A stretch of DNA of 25,456 bases. Source: a virus. The notes under the pieces are model-generated. The model had not been told where the DNA came from. It saw only the letters and a program-made list of their open reading frames with translations, and ran no database searches. How positions within the stretch are numbered: the first letter of the stretch is position 1; each line of letters starts with the position of its first letter. This document shows, one piece after another, positions 6,362 to 13,629 of the stretch. The position numbers and the translations under genes were made by a program. Location of the stretch: positions 1 to 25,456 of IMG/VR virus record IMGVR_UViG_3300044675_002113. One strand, 5' to 3'.

Positions 6362-8316
6362 TATTTGCCGTATCGTTCCATTATTGCCACTTCTGCGTTC
6401 AGGGGCAACCCCGACGCCCAAGGTGGCGGCTCACACATAATCTGCACCAGCCGCGCTGCGGCGGCTTCGGCTTCATCCTCTGGCACTTCCAAGACGATTT
6501 CATCGTGGATGTGCAGCACTACGTTATCCAATCGACGCAAGGCGTGGCGCAGCAAGTCGTTGGCGACAGCCTGCGTGATGTTTTCACACGCCAGACCGCG
6601 CCACAGCCGCGCCCTAGGCCACTCTTTAGCGTCTGCGGCTGGCTTCCATGAAGCCTTAGCATAGGTCAGATTGCCTTCCTCGTCGAAACGGGCGAAAGGA
6701 TAACATAACACACGTCCAGACGGAAGCGCATACCAAAGATGCAATCCATCAAATAAATATGTGACGCGGCCAATGGTAAACTCACGGCCCTTGTTCCGCA
6801 TGGCACGCATATAGGTGTCCTCAAGGCCAGACCAGTAAGGCACGGCCCATTTGTTAGCGCGGCGCCATGCGTCAACCATGCGCTTTGCATCGCTCTCCGA
6901 CATCAGCAAGCCGTAGATGCGGCCCATGCTGGCAAACGCGCCGACGCCGCCTGCAAAGCCACACGCCAACTCTTGAACTTTCCCGATCTGGCGCTGGTCT
7001 TTGTCAACGTCATCATAGCTGACATGGAAAGTCGCAGCGGCGTTGTGCTTGTAAACGTCTTCGCCCTTGGCAAAGATGTCCAGCTTGTGTTCGCCGAAGG
7101 TGCTATTGGACGCCCACGGCGTCACCCGCGCTTCGATAGCGGCCCAATCAGCGACGATAAGCCGCTTGCCTTTGTCGGCCATCAGCGCAGGGCGTAGCAT
7201 ACCTTTCAGCACGTCAGTGACGCGGCGACCATGCGCGGGAACAATTTGGTGCCCCCGCACCATAGCCTGCCGCACTAATGCAGGGTCGTCGGCACACTTT
7301 CTTGGGAAGTTGTGGACCTGAAGCCCAAATGATGAAGCGCGGCCAGTAGCACTGCCTCCTGCAAATACAAATGCTCCTCTAACTCGAAAATCTTCCTCAT
7401 CAGCAAGCGCCGCGGCACGCTCGAATTTTGCCACGGACGATGCCCAGAGATCGTCCGCGCACTGTATGACTTCCGCAACTTCCGCCGGTACTTCATCTGG
7501 GTTCTCCTCCGCCAGCGTGAGCAAGTTAGCGCGCACGTTCTTGTCAATAGATAGCTTGGCTTCGCCGTCTTTGTAAATGGTCGCCAGTGCAAGCGCCTGC
7601 GGCCCTACCCTGTCCAGCACCCACGCCTTCATCTTGGGGCTGCGGACGGATTTAATCTCGCCCTTCGTCACCTCTGCGACGATGTCTTGTATCTCGACCA
7701 TCTCTTCTTGGGCGTAACGCACAGCAGCCAGCGCCAGCGGCCTGTCAAGCAGGACGCCGCGGTCGTTAATGCGCTCGTTGGTGTGATAATCGGCCAACTC
7801 TTCAGCCGACAGCGGACGCTGCGCCTGCGCGATAGCGCGCATGGCCCGCACGTCCTGTTCGCAATAATCGACCATCTCCTGCATCAGCGCAACGTCCTCG
7901 CGGAACGTGCCGTCACCTTGCGGAACGGACAGCAAGCGGATTAGTTGTCCGCCGCGATGGTCTTTCTTCATGGTCGCGCCAGCGAAGCGGCCCACATCCT
8001 CAAGGCTACCCGGCGCACAGTTGGCGCGGGCTTGCGCTGCGGTGCAGTAGAACTGCTCCAGCTTGAAATCGACCTGAAGGACATACCAGAATATCAGGCG
8101 CTCGAACGCTGCGTTGTGCGCGTATACCAGCCCCTTGTGGTCTTTGACGGCTTGCGGGAAAGGCTCACCGGGGAGCCACGTCCGCACGTCTTCGTCATTA
8201 AATGCGTAGGACATGCACAACACGTCGGTGCTGGCGTCCTGCGCGTAATTATACACGCCGCGGCTGCGAAGGTCGCAACGGCTGCGCGTCTCAAAATCAA
8301 CCCATAATTTAGACAT
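6361..8316 (-). CDS. Family A DNA polymerase with 3'-5' exonuclease
   Basis: Phage replicative polymerase of 651 residues. The ATG at 8316 is preferred over an in-frame GTG at 8328 because GTGAGAA lies upstream at usable spacing. The proofreading domain has Exo I D7-x-E9, Exo II N68-A-A-F-E72 (Glu where Pol I has Asp) and Exo III Y151-x3-D155. The polymerase domain has motif A (D390, E395, R397 in ADWAAIEARV), motif B (R442-x3-K446-x3-L450-x3-F454) and motif C (H604-D605-E606). The residue equivalent to E. coli Phe762 is Leu. No 5'-nuclease domain is present. It lies between the ssDNA-binding-like gene and the primase-helicase. Confidence 0.95.
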   Translation of the reverse strand: MSKLWVDFETRSRCDLRSRGVYNYAQDASTDVLCMSYAFNDEDVRTWLPGEPFPQAVKDHKGLVYAHNAAFERLIFWYVLQVDFKLEQFYCTAAQARANCAPGSLEDVGRFAGATMKKDHRGGQLIRLLSVPQGDGTFREDVALMQEMVDYCEQDVRAMRAIAQAQRPLSAEELADYHTNERINDRGVLLDRPLALAAVRYAQEEMVEIQDIVAEVTKGEIKSVRSPKMKAWVLDRVGPQALALATIYKDGEAKLSIDKNVRANLLTLAEENPDEVPAEVAEVIQCADDLWASSVAKFERAAALADEEDFRVRGAFVFAGGSATGRASSFGLQVHNFPRKCADDPALVRQAMVRGHQIVPAHGRRVTDVLKGMLRPALMADKGKRLIVADWAAIEARVTPWASNSTFGEHKLDIFAKGEDVYKHNAAATFHVSYDDVDKDQRQIGKVQELACGFAGGVGAFASMGRIYGLLMSESDAKRMVDAWRRANKWAVPYWSGLEDTYMRAMRNKGREFTIGRVTYLFDGLHLWYALPSGRVLCYPFARFDEEGNLTYAKASWKPAADAKEWPRARLWRGLACENITQAVANDLLRHALRRLDNVVLHIHDEIVLEVPEDEAEAAAARLVQIMCEPPPWASGLPLNAEVAIMERYGK

Positions 8317-8341
8317 AGAAGTTCTCACTCTTCTGCTACTC

Positions 8342-8365
8342 GCCGGGGTGGTGGATCACCCCGGC
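8342..8365 (-). other. Strong hairpin between ssDNA-binding-like and polymerase genes
   Basis: GCCGGGGTG (8342-8350) pairs perfectly with CACCCCGGC (8357-8365) around a six-base loop. On the minus strand no T-run follows (GAGTAGCAG), so it is unlikely to be a simple terminator. It lies 25 bases before the polymerase ATG and 11 bases after the preceding stop. It could stabilise the upstream mRNA, set a processing point or lower polymerase expression relative to the ssDNA-binding-like gene. Confidence 0.65.
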
Positions 8366-8376
8366 TTTCGCACCCC

Positions 8377-9039
8377 TTAAACTACGCGACGACGACGGCG
8401 CGCACCTTCAGCGGCTTCAGGTTCAGCGGCGACTTCCAACTCCGCGTCCTCTGTCTCTTCGACTGCACTTGCGTCCATCGACACCCAATCGGTGATGTCA
8501 AAGATAGGCGTATAGATGCGGCCATAGGTCTTGTGCTGATAATGCTCTGACGACAGCGAGAGCAACGGCACAGGCTTAGTCTGGTCCTTGTCCACCTGAT
8601 CGGCGATGGCAACGGCCAATGCCTGCACAGCACGCTTGCCGCCGACTGATGTAGCCGTGAAGCGCGCCTGCATGTCCTTGTCTTCGCCGTTGGTGCAGAC
8701 CAGCATCATGCCGACTTGCATTTCCCAACCGCGCGTTGCGCCTGATGGCGCTGGTTCCAACTCTGGCAGCGGCTCTGACACTGGCACCAGCTTTTCAGCC
8801 AGCACTTCGCCGTTGCCCCATGCGATGTAGCCATGAACGAACGAAAACGGATTAGCGGCCCACAGGCTGCCGTCTTCAACTTCGGTCTGGTCTGCACCAA
8901 AAACCCAATGGCCTGTCTTGTCCATCTTTAGGATGACTGTGCCGCCGGGCGCAACTTCCGATTGGATAGAACGCAAAGCGCCAGAGAGGGACTGAACGGA
9001 CGGCAAGTTAGCGCCGCCAAAAGTAGTGATGTTCGACAT
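8377..9039 (-). CDS. Putative ssDNA-binding/replication accessory protein
   Basis: This 220-residue protein lies between the Cas4-like nuclease and polymerase genes, the place usually held by a single-stranded DNA-binding protein (often DUF2815) in this type of phage cassette. Its sequence (FLKMDKTG-like VILKMDKTGHWVFGADQTE, VEDGSLWAANPFSFVHGYIAW) resembles a conserved phage family annotated as hypothetical. The core is beta-rich to about residue 185. The tail is acidic (EETEDAELEVAAEPEAAEG) as in many ssDNA-binding proteins, but ends in five arginines. The role is inferred from position and tail. The ribosome binding site AAAAGG is 11 bases from the ATG. Confidence 0.6.
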   Translation of the reverse strand: MSNITTFGGANLPSVQSLSGALRSIQSEVAPGGTVILKMDKTGHWVFGADQTEVEDGSLWAANPFSFVHGYIAWGNGEVLAEKLVPVSEPLPELEPAPSGATRGWEMQVGMMLVCTNGEDKDMQARFTATSVGGKRAVQALAVAIADQVDKDQTKPVPLLSLSSEHYQHKTYGRIYTPIFDITDWVSMDASAVEETEDAELEVAAEPEAAEGARRRRRVV

Positions 9040-9057
9040 TGTATTGTACCTTTTCTG

Positions 9058-10179
9058 TTACTGGATTTTAGACATAGCTTTGGTAAGCGTCTGTCCGATT
9101 TGCAAAACCGCTGGCCGAGGATCATTCTCCGGCGCAAGGGTAGAGCCTGTTGAGACGGCGACAACTAAGTCCGCCGGCAATTCTATCTTGGCTTTCTTCA
9201 AAGCCTTTTCCGCTTGGGCTGGTGACAGCGGCTTGGGGTCACCCCATGCTTCTACACCAACGCCTGTCAGGAAGGCTACAGCCTTATCCTCATTTGTCCA
9301 CTGTCTTGTGGCGCGTTTGTTGACCAGCTTCCAGCCGGGGACTTTGCGGCCTTCTTCCAGAAGCCCGTGCGCCATCTGCTGCAAATCCTTGATGAACGCC
9401 TCAATCAGCGGCGCCTGTTCAAGATAGTGTGCAATCTGGTCTACCGGCAGCGCGTCCATCTTGGCTTTCAGTGCGCGGTCTACCGCGCCTGTCATCACAG
9501 GACAAATGGGCTTGGCCGCGCACCACTTGCAATGGTCGCCTGACGCCAACGGCGCGTCTGGGCGCATGGCAATCTTAACGGCGGCGGCAAGTTCTTTCTC
9601 GAACGCGTCAACGCGTGCAAGGTCAGTCACCCACCGCTTGACGAACGGCGGTTGTACAATGATTAGTTCGACTTCTTTTGCGCCCTCGAAAGCCCAAGCC
9701 GTATCCGCCGTGCGTTTAGCCGCCGCAGCGTAGAAGAGTAGCTGGCTGTTTTCCTCGACTTCGACAGCCACGCCATCGCCAAACTTCCAATCCAGAACGA
9801 CCGCTCGATCACCCATGCGACCAAGAAGATCGGTAGAACCAAAAACGTCAGGCAGAAAATCACCAAAACCAACCCGGCTTTCAACCGCATATTCCATCTC
9901 CCCCTTGGGGTCTATCTCGTCCAGCGCACGCAGCGCCGGTATCAGCTTGTCATCAACCAGTGCTTCAGTCAGCACGGTCTTTTCATAGGTGGTGCCGACC
10001 ATGCTGTACGGATCAAGGTCACGCTCTAATATGGTGGCTATAGTGTCATGCAGGAGCGTGCCTTCGTCGGCGTAGCTGCTGCTGGGCTTTGGCGGGACGG
10101 TGTCCACCAGCGCCACGCTGCCGGGGCAGGCGATGACGCGTTTGGCGGTAGAGCCGCCGACTATCTTACTATGCTGCAT
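9058..10179 (-). CDS. Cas4/RecB-like PD-(D/E)XK nuclease (DUF2800)
   Basis: A predicted exonuclease for phage recombination or replication, 373 residues. The ATG at 10179 has GGAAGG just upstream; an in-frame ATG at 10251 lacks one and would extend past the promoter. Nuclease-core residues are visible: H44, D117 (DVFGSTDLLG), D130-W-K132 (VVLDWKFGDG) and Q146-x3-Y150. C18 (IACPGS) together with C217, C220 and C226 (CKWCAAKPIC) form the split four-cysteine pattern that holds a [4Fe-4S] cluster in Cas4 and AddB. It is the first gene of the leftward replication operon, directly behind a good promoter. Confidence 0.85.
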   Translation of the reverse strand: MQHSKIVGGSTAKRVIACPGSVALVDTVPPKPSSSYADEGTLLHDTIATILERDLDPYSMVGTTYEKTVLTEALVDDKLIPALRALDEIDPKGEMEYAVESRVGFGDFLPDVFGSTDLLGRMGDRAVVLDWKFGDGVAVEVEENSQLLFYAAAAKRTADTAWAFEGAKEVELIIVQPPFVKRWVTDLARVDAFEKELAAAVKIAMRPDAPLASGDHCKWCAAKPICPVMTGAVDRALKAKMDALPVDQIAHYLEQAPLIEAFIKDLQQMAHGLLEEGRKVPGWKLVNKRATRQWTNEDKAVAFLTGVGVEAWGDPKPLSPAQAEKALKKAKIELPADLVVAVSTGSTLAPENDPRPAVLQIGQTLTKAMSKIQ

Positions 10180-10209
10180 ACTGAACCTTCCTTTACTGTT
10201 TGAACCGTC

Positions 10210-10237
10210 ATCATACAGACAACAAAATTTGATGCAA
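10210..10237 (-). promoter_or_regulatory. Sigma70-like promoter for the leftward replication operon
   Basis: On the minus strand, TTGCAT (10232-10237) and TATGAT (10210-10215) are separated by 16 bases. The -10 box differs from consensus at one position and the -35 box at two. Transcription would start near 10203, leaving a 24-base leader with the GGAAGG site of the nuclease gene. The surrounding AT-rich spacer (10180-10275) is the only divergent gap in the window. Confidence 0.6.
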
Positions 10238-10240
10238 GCC

Positions 10241-10269
10241 TTGAAATGCAAAAAATTTTGTAGTAGCTA
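10241..10269 (+). promoter_or_regulatory. Possible rightward promoter for VRR-NUC/helicase genes
   Basis: TTGAAA (10241-10246) and TAGCTA (10264-10269) are 17 bases apart. Transcription would begin at about the ATG at 10276, giving a leaderless or nearly leaderless message. This agrees with the lack of a ribosome binding site before that ATG. The -10 box is poor, so this is a weak call. Confidence 0.35.
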
Positions 10270-10275
10270 ACCCGC

Positions 10276-10551
10276 ATGACTGAGAAAGAAATAGAGCGGT
10301 ACTTCTGTAAACGTGTGCGGGCAGTCGGCGGTTTCGCCTACAAATTCCGCAGCGTAACGCAGATCGGTGTGGCCGACCGCATAGCATGTATGCCCAACGG
10401 CGAGGCTTGGTTCATCGAACTGAAGCAGCCTAACGGTAGGCTGTCTGCGTTGCAGCGTATCTTTTCTGATGAGATGGCGCACACCAAGCAGCATTACGCC
10501 TGCCTGTGGTCAGTAGAGGATGTGGACGCATGGCTCAAACGCTTCAGCTAA
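10276..10551 (+). CDS. VRR-NUC domain nuclease
   Basis: A stand-alone 91-residue virus-type replication-repair nuclease, a minimal PD-(D/E)XK fold thought to cut branched DNA. The N-terminal acidic helix (TEKEIERYFCKRV), GVADRI with D34, E48-L-K50 and the following LSALQ60 match the family; Asp replaces nothing in the core, but GVAD stands where most members have GxPD. Length is normal for a phage VRR-NUC. No clear ribosome binding site precedes the ATG. The gene overlaps the SNF2 helicase gene by 22 bases; this nuclease-helicase pair is a familiar phage arrangement, probably acting in recombination or replication restart. Confidence 0.85.
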   Translation: MTEKEIERYFCKRVRAVGGFAYKFRSVTQIGVADRIACMPNGEAWFIELKQPNGRLSALQRIFSDEMAHTKQHYACLWSVEDVDAWLKRFS

Positions 10552-11846
10552 GGCCGTATCAGGAGCAGGCGGCGACGTTCCTGTACGAACGTGACCGCGC
10601 CATGATCCTTGCGCCTGTCGGCGCGGGCAAGACCGCCATCACCTTGACGGCGATGGACGAGATGCTGCGCGACGGCCATGTCAAACGCTGGCTGGTGGTA
10701 GCGCCGAAGCGCGTCTGTACGGATGTGTGGCCGGTGGAAGCGCCGAAATGGTCTGGCGTCGCTCCTGCGCTGGCTGTCGGCACGCCAGCGCAAAGGGTGG
10801 ATGCGTTGCGGAGCGACGCCAGTGTCGTCGTCATTAACTATGACAACCTAGATAAGCTAGAGGATTTATCGGGCTTTGACGGTATTGTGTTTGACGAACT
10901 GACGCGGCTGAAGAACCCCAGCGGCAAACGCTTCAAGGCGCTGGACAAGCTGCTGGCTAACGTCAAAGTGCGCTGGGGCTTGACCGGATCGTTCACGGCG
11001 AACGGCCTTGAGGATGTCTTCGGCCAGTGCAAGATCATTGACCAGACGCTGCTGGGCCGCGCCAAGGGTGCGTTCCTGCAACAGTATTTCATCTGCACCA
11101 ACCGCGACTTCGGCCAGTGGGTTCCCGCAGCCGGCGCGCTCGAACAGGTGATGGCGCGGATCAAACCGGCGACGTTCGTGCTGGAGCCGGGCGAGTATAA
11201 GGACAAGCTGCCGCCATGTCATGTTAACGAAGTGCGCGTTTCGTTAACAGATCGTAAACCATATGATGAAATGAAGCGCCAATATGTAACACGTTTCGGC
11301 GACGACCAGATCGTAGCGCAGAACGCAGCGTCGGTGACAACCAAGCTGCAACAGATGGCGTCAGGCTTTGTCTACAACCGCGACGCAGGCACGCCGTCCA
11401 TCTGGTTCAGCAGCCACAAGTTCGACCGGCTGGAAGAACTGCTGGCGGAGAACCAGCGGGCCAACACTATCGTCGCCTACACCTATCAGGAAGAGTTGGC
11501 GGAACTGAAGCGCCGCTTCCCGCACGCGCAGACAATGGACGACGACAATGTCATCGAACGCTGGAACCGCGGTGAGGTCGAGTTACTGCTGGCGCACCCT
11601 AAGTCGGCAGGGCATGGCCTGAACCTACAGCATGGCGGCTGCCACATGGTGTTCCTGTCGCTGCCGTGGTCGTTGGAACTGTACGAGCAAACGGTCGGAC
11701 GCCTGCACCGCAGCGGCCAGACCAAAGATGTCTGGGTCTACGTGATGTTGACCGAGAAAAGTATTGATGAACGCATATGGGCGGCGCTGCACGACAAGCG
11801 TGCGGTGTCCGACATAGCATTAGAGGAGTTAAAAGATGCGATCTAA
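10530..11846 (+). CDS. SNF2-family (DEAD/DEAH-type) helicase
   Basis: A 438-residue superfamily 2 ATPase that translocates on DNA. The start at 10530 has AGAGGA nearby and avoids the longer reading from 10506. Motifs in order: LRPYQ (7-11), Walker A A28-P-V-G-A-G-K-T35, motif II D122-E-L-T (variant of DEAH), motif III LTGS (151-154), motif V AGHGLNLQ (360-367) and motif VI Q387-TVGRLHRSGQ. The last is diagnostic for SNF2-type enzymes. The protein is a bare helicase core without added DNA-binding domains, as is usual for phage members. It is coupled to VRR-NUC and probably works with it. Confidence 0.9.
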   Translation: MAQTLQLRPYQEQAATFLYERDRAMILAPVGAGKTAITLTAMDEMLRDGHVKRWLVVAPKRVCTDVWPVEAPKWSGVAPALAVGTPAQRVDALRSDASVVVINYDNLDKLEDLSGFDGIVFDELTRLKNPSGKRFKALDKLLANVKVRWGLTGSFTANGLEDVFGQCKIIDQTLLGRAKGAFLQQYFICTNRDFGQWVPAAGALEQVMARIKPATFVLEPGEYKDKLPPCHVNEVRVSLTDRKPYDEMKRQYVTRFGDDQIVAQNAASVTTKLQQMASGFVYNRDAGTPSIWFSSHKFDRLEELLAENQRANTIVAYTYQEELAELKRRFPHAQTMDDDNVIERWNRGEVELLLAHPKSAGHGLNLQHGGCHMVFLSLPWSLELYEQTVGRLHRSGQTKDVWVYVMLTEKSIDERIWAALHDKRAVSDIALEELKDAI

Positions 11847-12039
11847 GTTTTTCCCTTACGTCTGCCGTTATGTTAATAACGAAGGTGCGTGGCTGGCCGG
11901 CTATTATGATAAGGACGCCGCCGACCGACCGCCAGCGATGATGATTAAAGGCGCCGGAATTAAAGAAGGCGACCAAATCTCCATCTCGTATCTTGAACAG
12001 CCCGCAACGGCTAGGCAGATTGTAGGACTTGACAAATGA
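11836..12039 (+). CDS. Small phage protein of unknown function (67 aa)
   Basis: The ATG is preceded by AGAGGAGTTAAAAG, a strong ribosome binding site, and overlaps the helicase gene by 11 bases. The product appears beta-rich (FFPYVCRYVNNEGAWLAGYY and QISISYL), perhaps a small barrel. No catalytic motif is seen and no family is recognised. It is co-transcribed with the helicase. Confidence 0.65.
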   Translation: MRSKFFPYVCRYVNNEGAWLAGYYDKDAADRPPAMMIKGAGIKEGDQISISYLEQPATARQIVGLDK

Positions 12040-12227
12040 GTAAACTAAACTGGCGGTCGATGATTGCCGTGCTGTCCGACCTTACGGAAGGCGAATTAAA
12101 GGATGCGCTGGACGCGGAACTGAAGACGCACAAGCGCCCGGCCATCGCCCGGCGGTTGCATCAGCGTTACTCTGCGATGCGGACGGCGCGCGAACGCGGC
12201 GAGATTATGACGAGGTTAAAGAAATGA
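12036..12227 (+). CDS. Small helical phage protein (63 aa)
   Basis: The ATG overlaps the previous stop (ATGA). The protein is helical and basic, with LSDLTEGELKDALDAELK followed by RPAIARRLHQRYSAMRTARER. This resembles small phage proteins that may bind nucleic acid or a partner enzyme. No family is recognised. Confidence 0.6.
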   Translation: MSKLNWRSMIAVLSDLTEGELKDALDAELKTHKRPAIARRLHQRYSAMRTARERGEIMTRLKK

Positions 12228-12355
12228 CAGACCATGCAGCGGCGACCGCTGAAGCACTGGAAATGGTGATTGCCATGCTAAAGGCAGGGCAATCACCTGA
12301 AGACTTAGGCCCGATGGTTATACTGATCGGGCGTATGATGGCTAGGCGAACCTAA
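12224..12355 (+). CDS. Very small helical protein (43 aa), end of rightward operon
   Basis: The ATG overlaps the previous stop (ATGA), giving 43 residues: MTDHAAATAEALEMVIAMLK, then AGQSPEDLGPMV and a hydrophobic/basic end. The TAA at 12353-12355 overlaps, on the opposite strand, the TAG of the leftward lysis operon (12352-12354). An inverted repeat within the gene (GCCCGAT 12309-12315 with ATCGGGC 12326-12332) lacks a T-run. Function unknown. Confidence 0.55.
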   Translation: MTDHAAATAEALEMVIAMLKAGQSPEDLGPMVILIGRMMARRT

Positions 12356-12519
12356 GCTAAGTATTGCGACAGCGCCGTAGCCGCTGCGCCGATGATGGCG
12401 AGTACGCCGGCCAGCTTGGCTTTCCAACCAAGGGCAGGCTTCGGCGCTTCGTCCATCGGCAAGATTTTACCGGCGACTTCTTTCACGGCAATTTTCGTGA
12501 TGAGGTTCTTCAAGTTCAT
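12352..12519 (-). CDS. Small membrane protein of the lysis cassette (55 aa)
   Basis: AAGGAGAG lies just before the ATG at 12519, clearly better than an in-frame start at 12546 inside the endolysin gene. The N-terminal half is amphipathic and basic (MNLKNLITKIAVKEVAGKIL). The C-terminal half has one membrane segment (about 34-53, AKLAGVLAIIGAAATALSQY). Small proteins of this layout lie beside endolysins in many phages and may be holins or holin partners. It is the last gene of the long late operon. Confidence 0.6.
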   Translation of the reverse strand: MNLKNLITKIAVKEVAGKILPMDEAPKPALGWKAKLAGVLAIIGAAATALSQYLA

Positions 12520-12529
12520 GTTACTCTCC

Positions 12530-13141
12530 TTACAGCCAAGAAGCATATTTCTTGGTTTTCAGTTTGCGGTCGTCGAGTCCGTGTGTACCACCATTTATCC
12601 GCTTTGTCAGTGCAAGGATTGTAGCGTCATTGACGCCTTGGTCACAGATACCCCAAAGCTTGTTCTTGTCGAAGAACCAAAGGGCGCTTTCAAAGGCCAG
12701 TTCGGTAGCCACCAAATCGGGGTTCGTCATCACATCGGGGCGACCGATATAGTCGGAGAACGCCTTGAAATTAAATTTGCCCGTCAATTGGAGACTGCCG
12801 CGGCCACGAAAAAGCCAGCCTTCGCCTGACGCTTCGTCGCCATTGCCCATGCGGTTAGCGTAGACGCGGTTGGCGATTTTCATCGGCTGGCGTTCGTAAG
12901 CGCGGGCCAGTGCATCGGTCGGGAAGTACTTACCAAAGATGCCGCGCAGACCCTTCGCGCTGTAGTTCAGGTTCTCGCTGAACGCCTTGAAGCCGCCCGA
13001 CTCATGCGCCGTTTGAGCAAAGAAATGTGCAGCCCGATCAGGTGATAATTTATAAAAAGCCGCAGCCGCCTTAAATGTACCCGGACCAAATGCACCATCA
13101 GCGGTCACCCCTATCTTTTTCTGTAGATTTACAAGGCTCAT
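12530..13141 (-). CDS. GH19 (chitinase-like) endolysin
   Basis: It degrades the host peptidoglycan at lysis; 203 residues. The start at 13141 overlaps the preceding stop (ATGA) and follows a GGAG. Residues ~1-30 (LQKKIGVTADGAFGPGTFKAA) resemble a short peptidoglycan-binding repeat. The catalytic domain shows FAQTAHESGGF with E47 as the likely proton donor, then ENLNYSA, IFGKYFP and the family signature FRGRGSLQLTGKFNF (~111-125). No signal peptide or SAR segment is present, so export should need a holin, consistent with the membrane proteins encoded just upstream. Confidence 0.9.
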   Translation of the reverse strand: MSLVNLQKKIGVTADGAFGPGTFKAAAAFYKLSPDRAAHFFAQTAHESGGFKAFSENLNYSAKGLRGIFGKYFPTDALARAYERQPMKIANRVYANRMGNGDEASGEGWLFRGRGSLQLTGKFNFKAFSDYIGRPDVMTNPDLVATELAFESALWFFDKNKLWGICDQGVNDATILALTKRINGGTHGLDDRKLKTKKYASWL

Positions 13142-13629
13142 TTGCCAGCACTCCGCCAATCAGGAAAGTCATTCGCATCGACCACGCCGTCGCCATTGAA
13201 ATCGTAGCGCAGATCGTTGCGATACTTTTCCCAAGGCTCCATATCGTCATCGTCATCGTCTTCATCAATAAAGACTGTGGCCTGCGGATCGTCGTACACC
13301 TTCGGTGCCATCGCTGGCGTCAGTTCAAGCGGCGCTTCTGGCTCTGGGGCAGGCGCTGGCTCAGGGTCGGTGTCACGCGCATTGGCGTTGAGGCTCAAGC
13401 CGCCCAGCAATCCGACAAGCGCACCGATGATGGTCTGGAACGCAGGGTTAATCATCTCAAGGACGGCAGTGCTGTCCACGACATCGTTAGGCACGAACAT
13501 GCCGACGACCAGCGCCAGCACGACGACAAGGATAACTGCCGACAGCGTGACGATTGCCACGCGAACGACAAACTCAACGGTGTCGTTGACGCCGTCGTGC
13601 TTGCTCTCAAAACTATTCAGGAAGCTCAT
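13138..13629 (-). CDS. Holin-like membrane protein with EF-hand tail (163 aa)
   Basis: The ATG at 13629 follows AAGGACGAAGAAA. Membrane segment 1 spans about 21-45. An INP motif (60-62) precedes membrane segment 2 (about 66-80, TIIGALVGLLGG). The rest is soluble: a Pro/Glu-rich linker (88-101), an Asp run (122-129) and a dockerin-like calcium loop, D143-F-N-G-D-G-V-V-D-A-N-D154. The membrane half has the same plan as the neighbouring 92-residue protein, so the two look like a tandem duplication. A role in lysis is inferred from position. The EF-hand tail is unusual for a holin. Confidence 0.6.
   Translation of the reverse strand: MSFLNSFESKHDGVNDTVEFVVRVAIVTLSAVILVVVLALVVGMFVPNDVVDSTAVLEMINPAFQTIIGALVGLLGGLSLNANARDTDPEPAPAPEPEAPLELTPAMAPKVYDDPQATVFIDEDDDDDDMEPWEKYRNDLRYDFNGDGVVDANDFPDWRSAGK

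Noticed and set aside
4000-10250. Toxin-antitoxin or anti-phage defence system hidden in the replication region
   Set aside because: All large ORFs here are explained by standard phage replication and recombination functions.
12309-12332. Inverted repeat GCCCGAT/ATCGGGC as a terminator for the rightward operon
   Set aside because: It lies inside the 43-residue coding sequence, has a ten-base loop and is not followed by a T-run.
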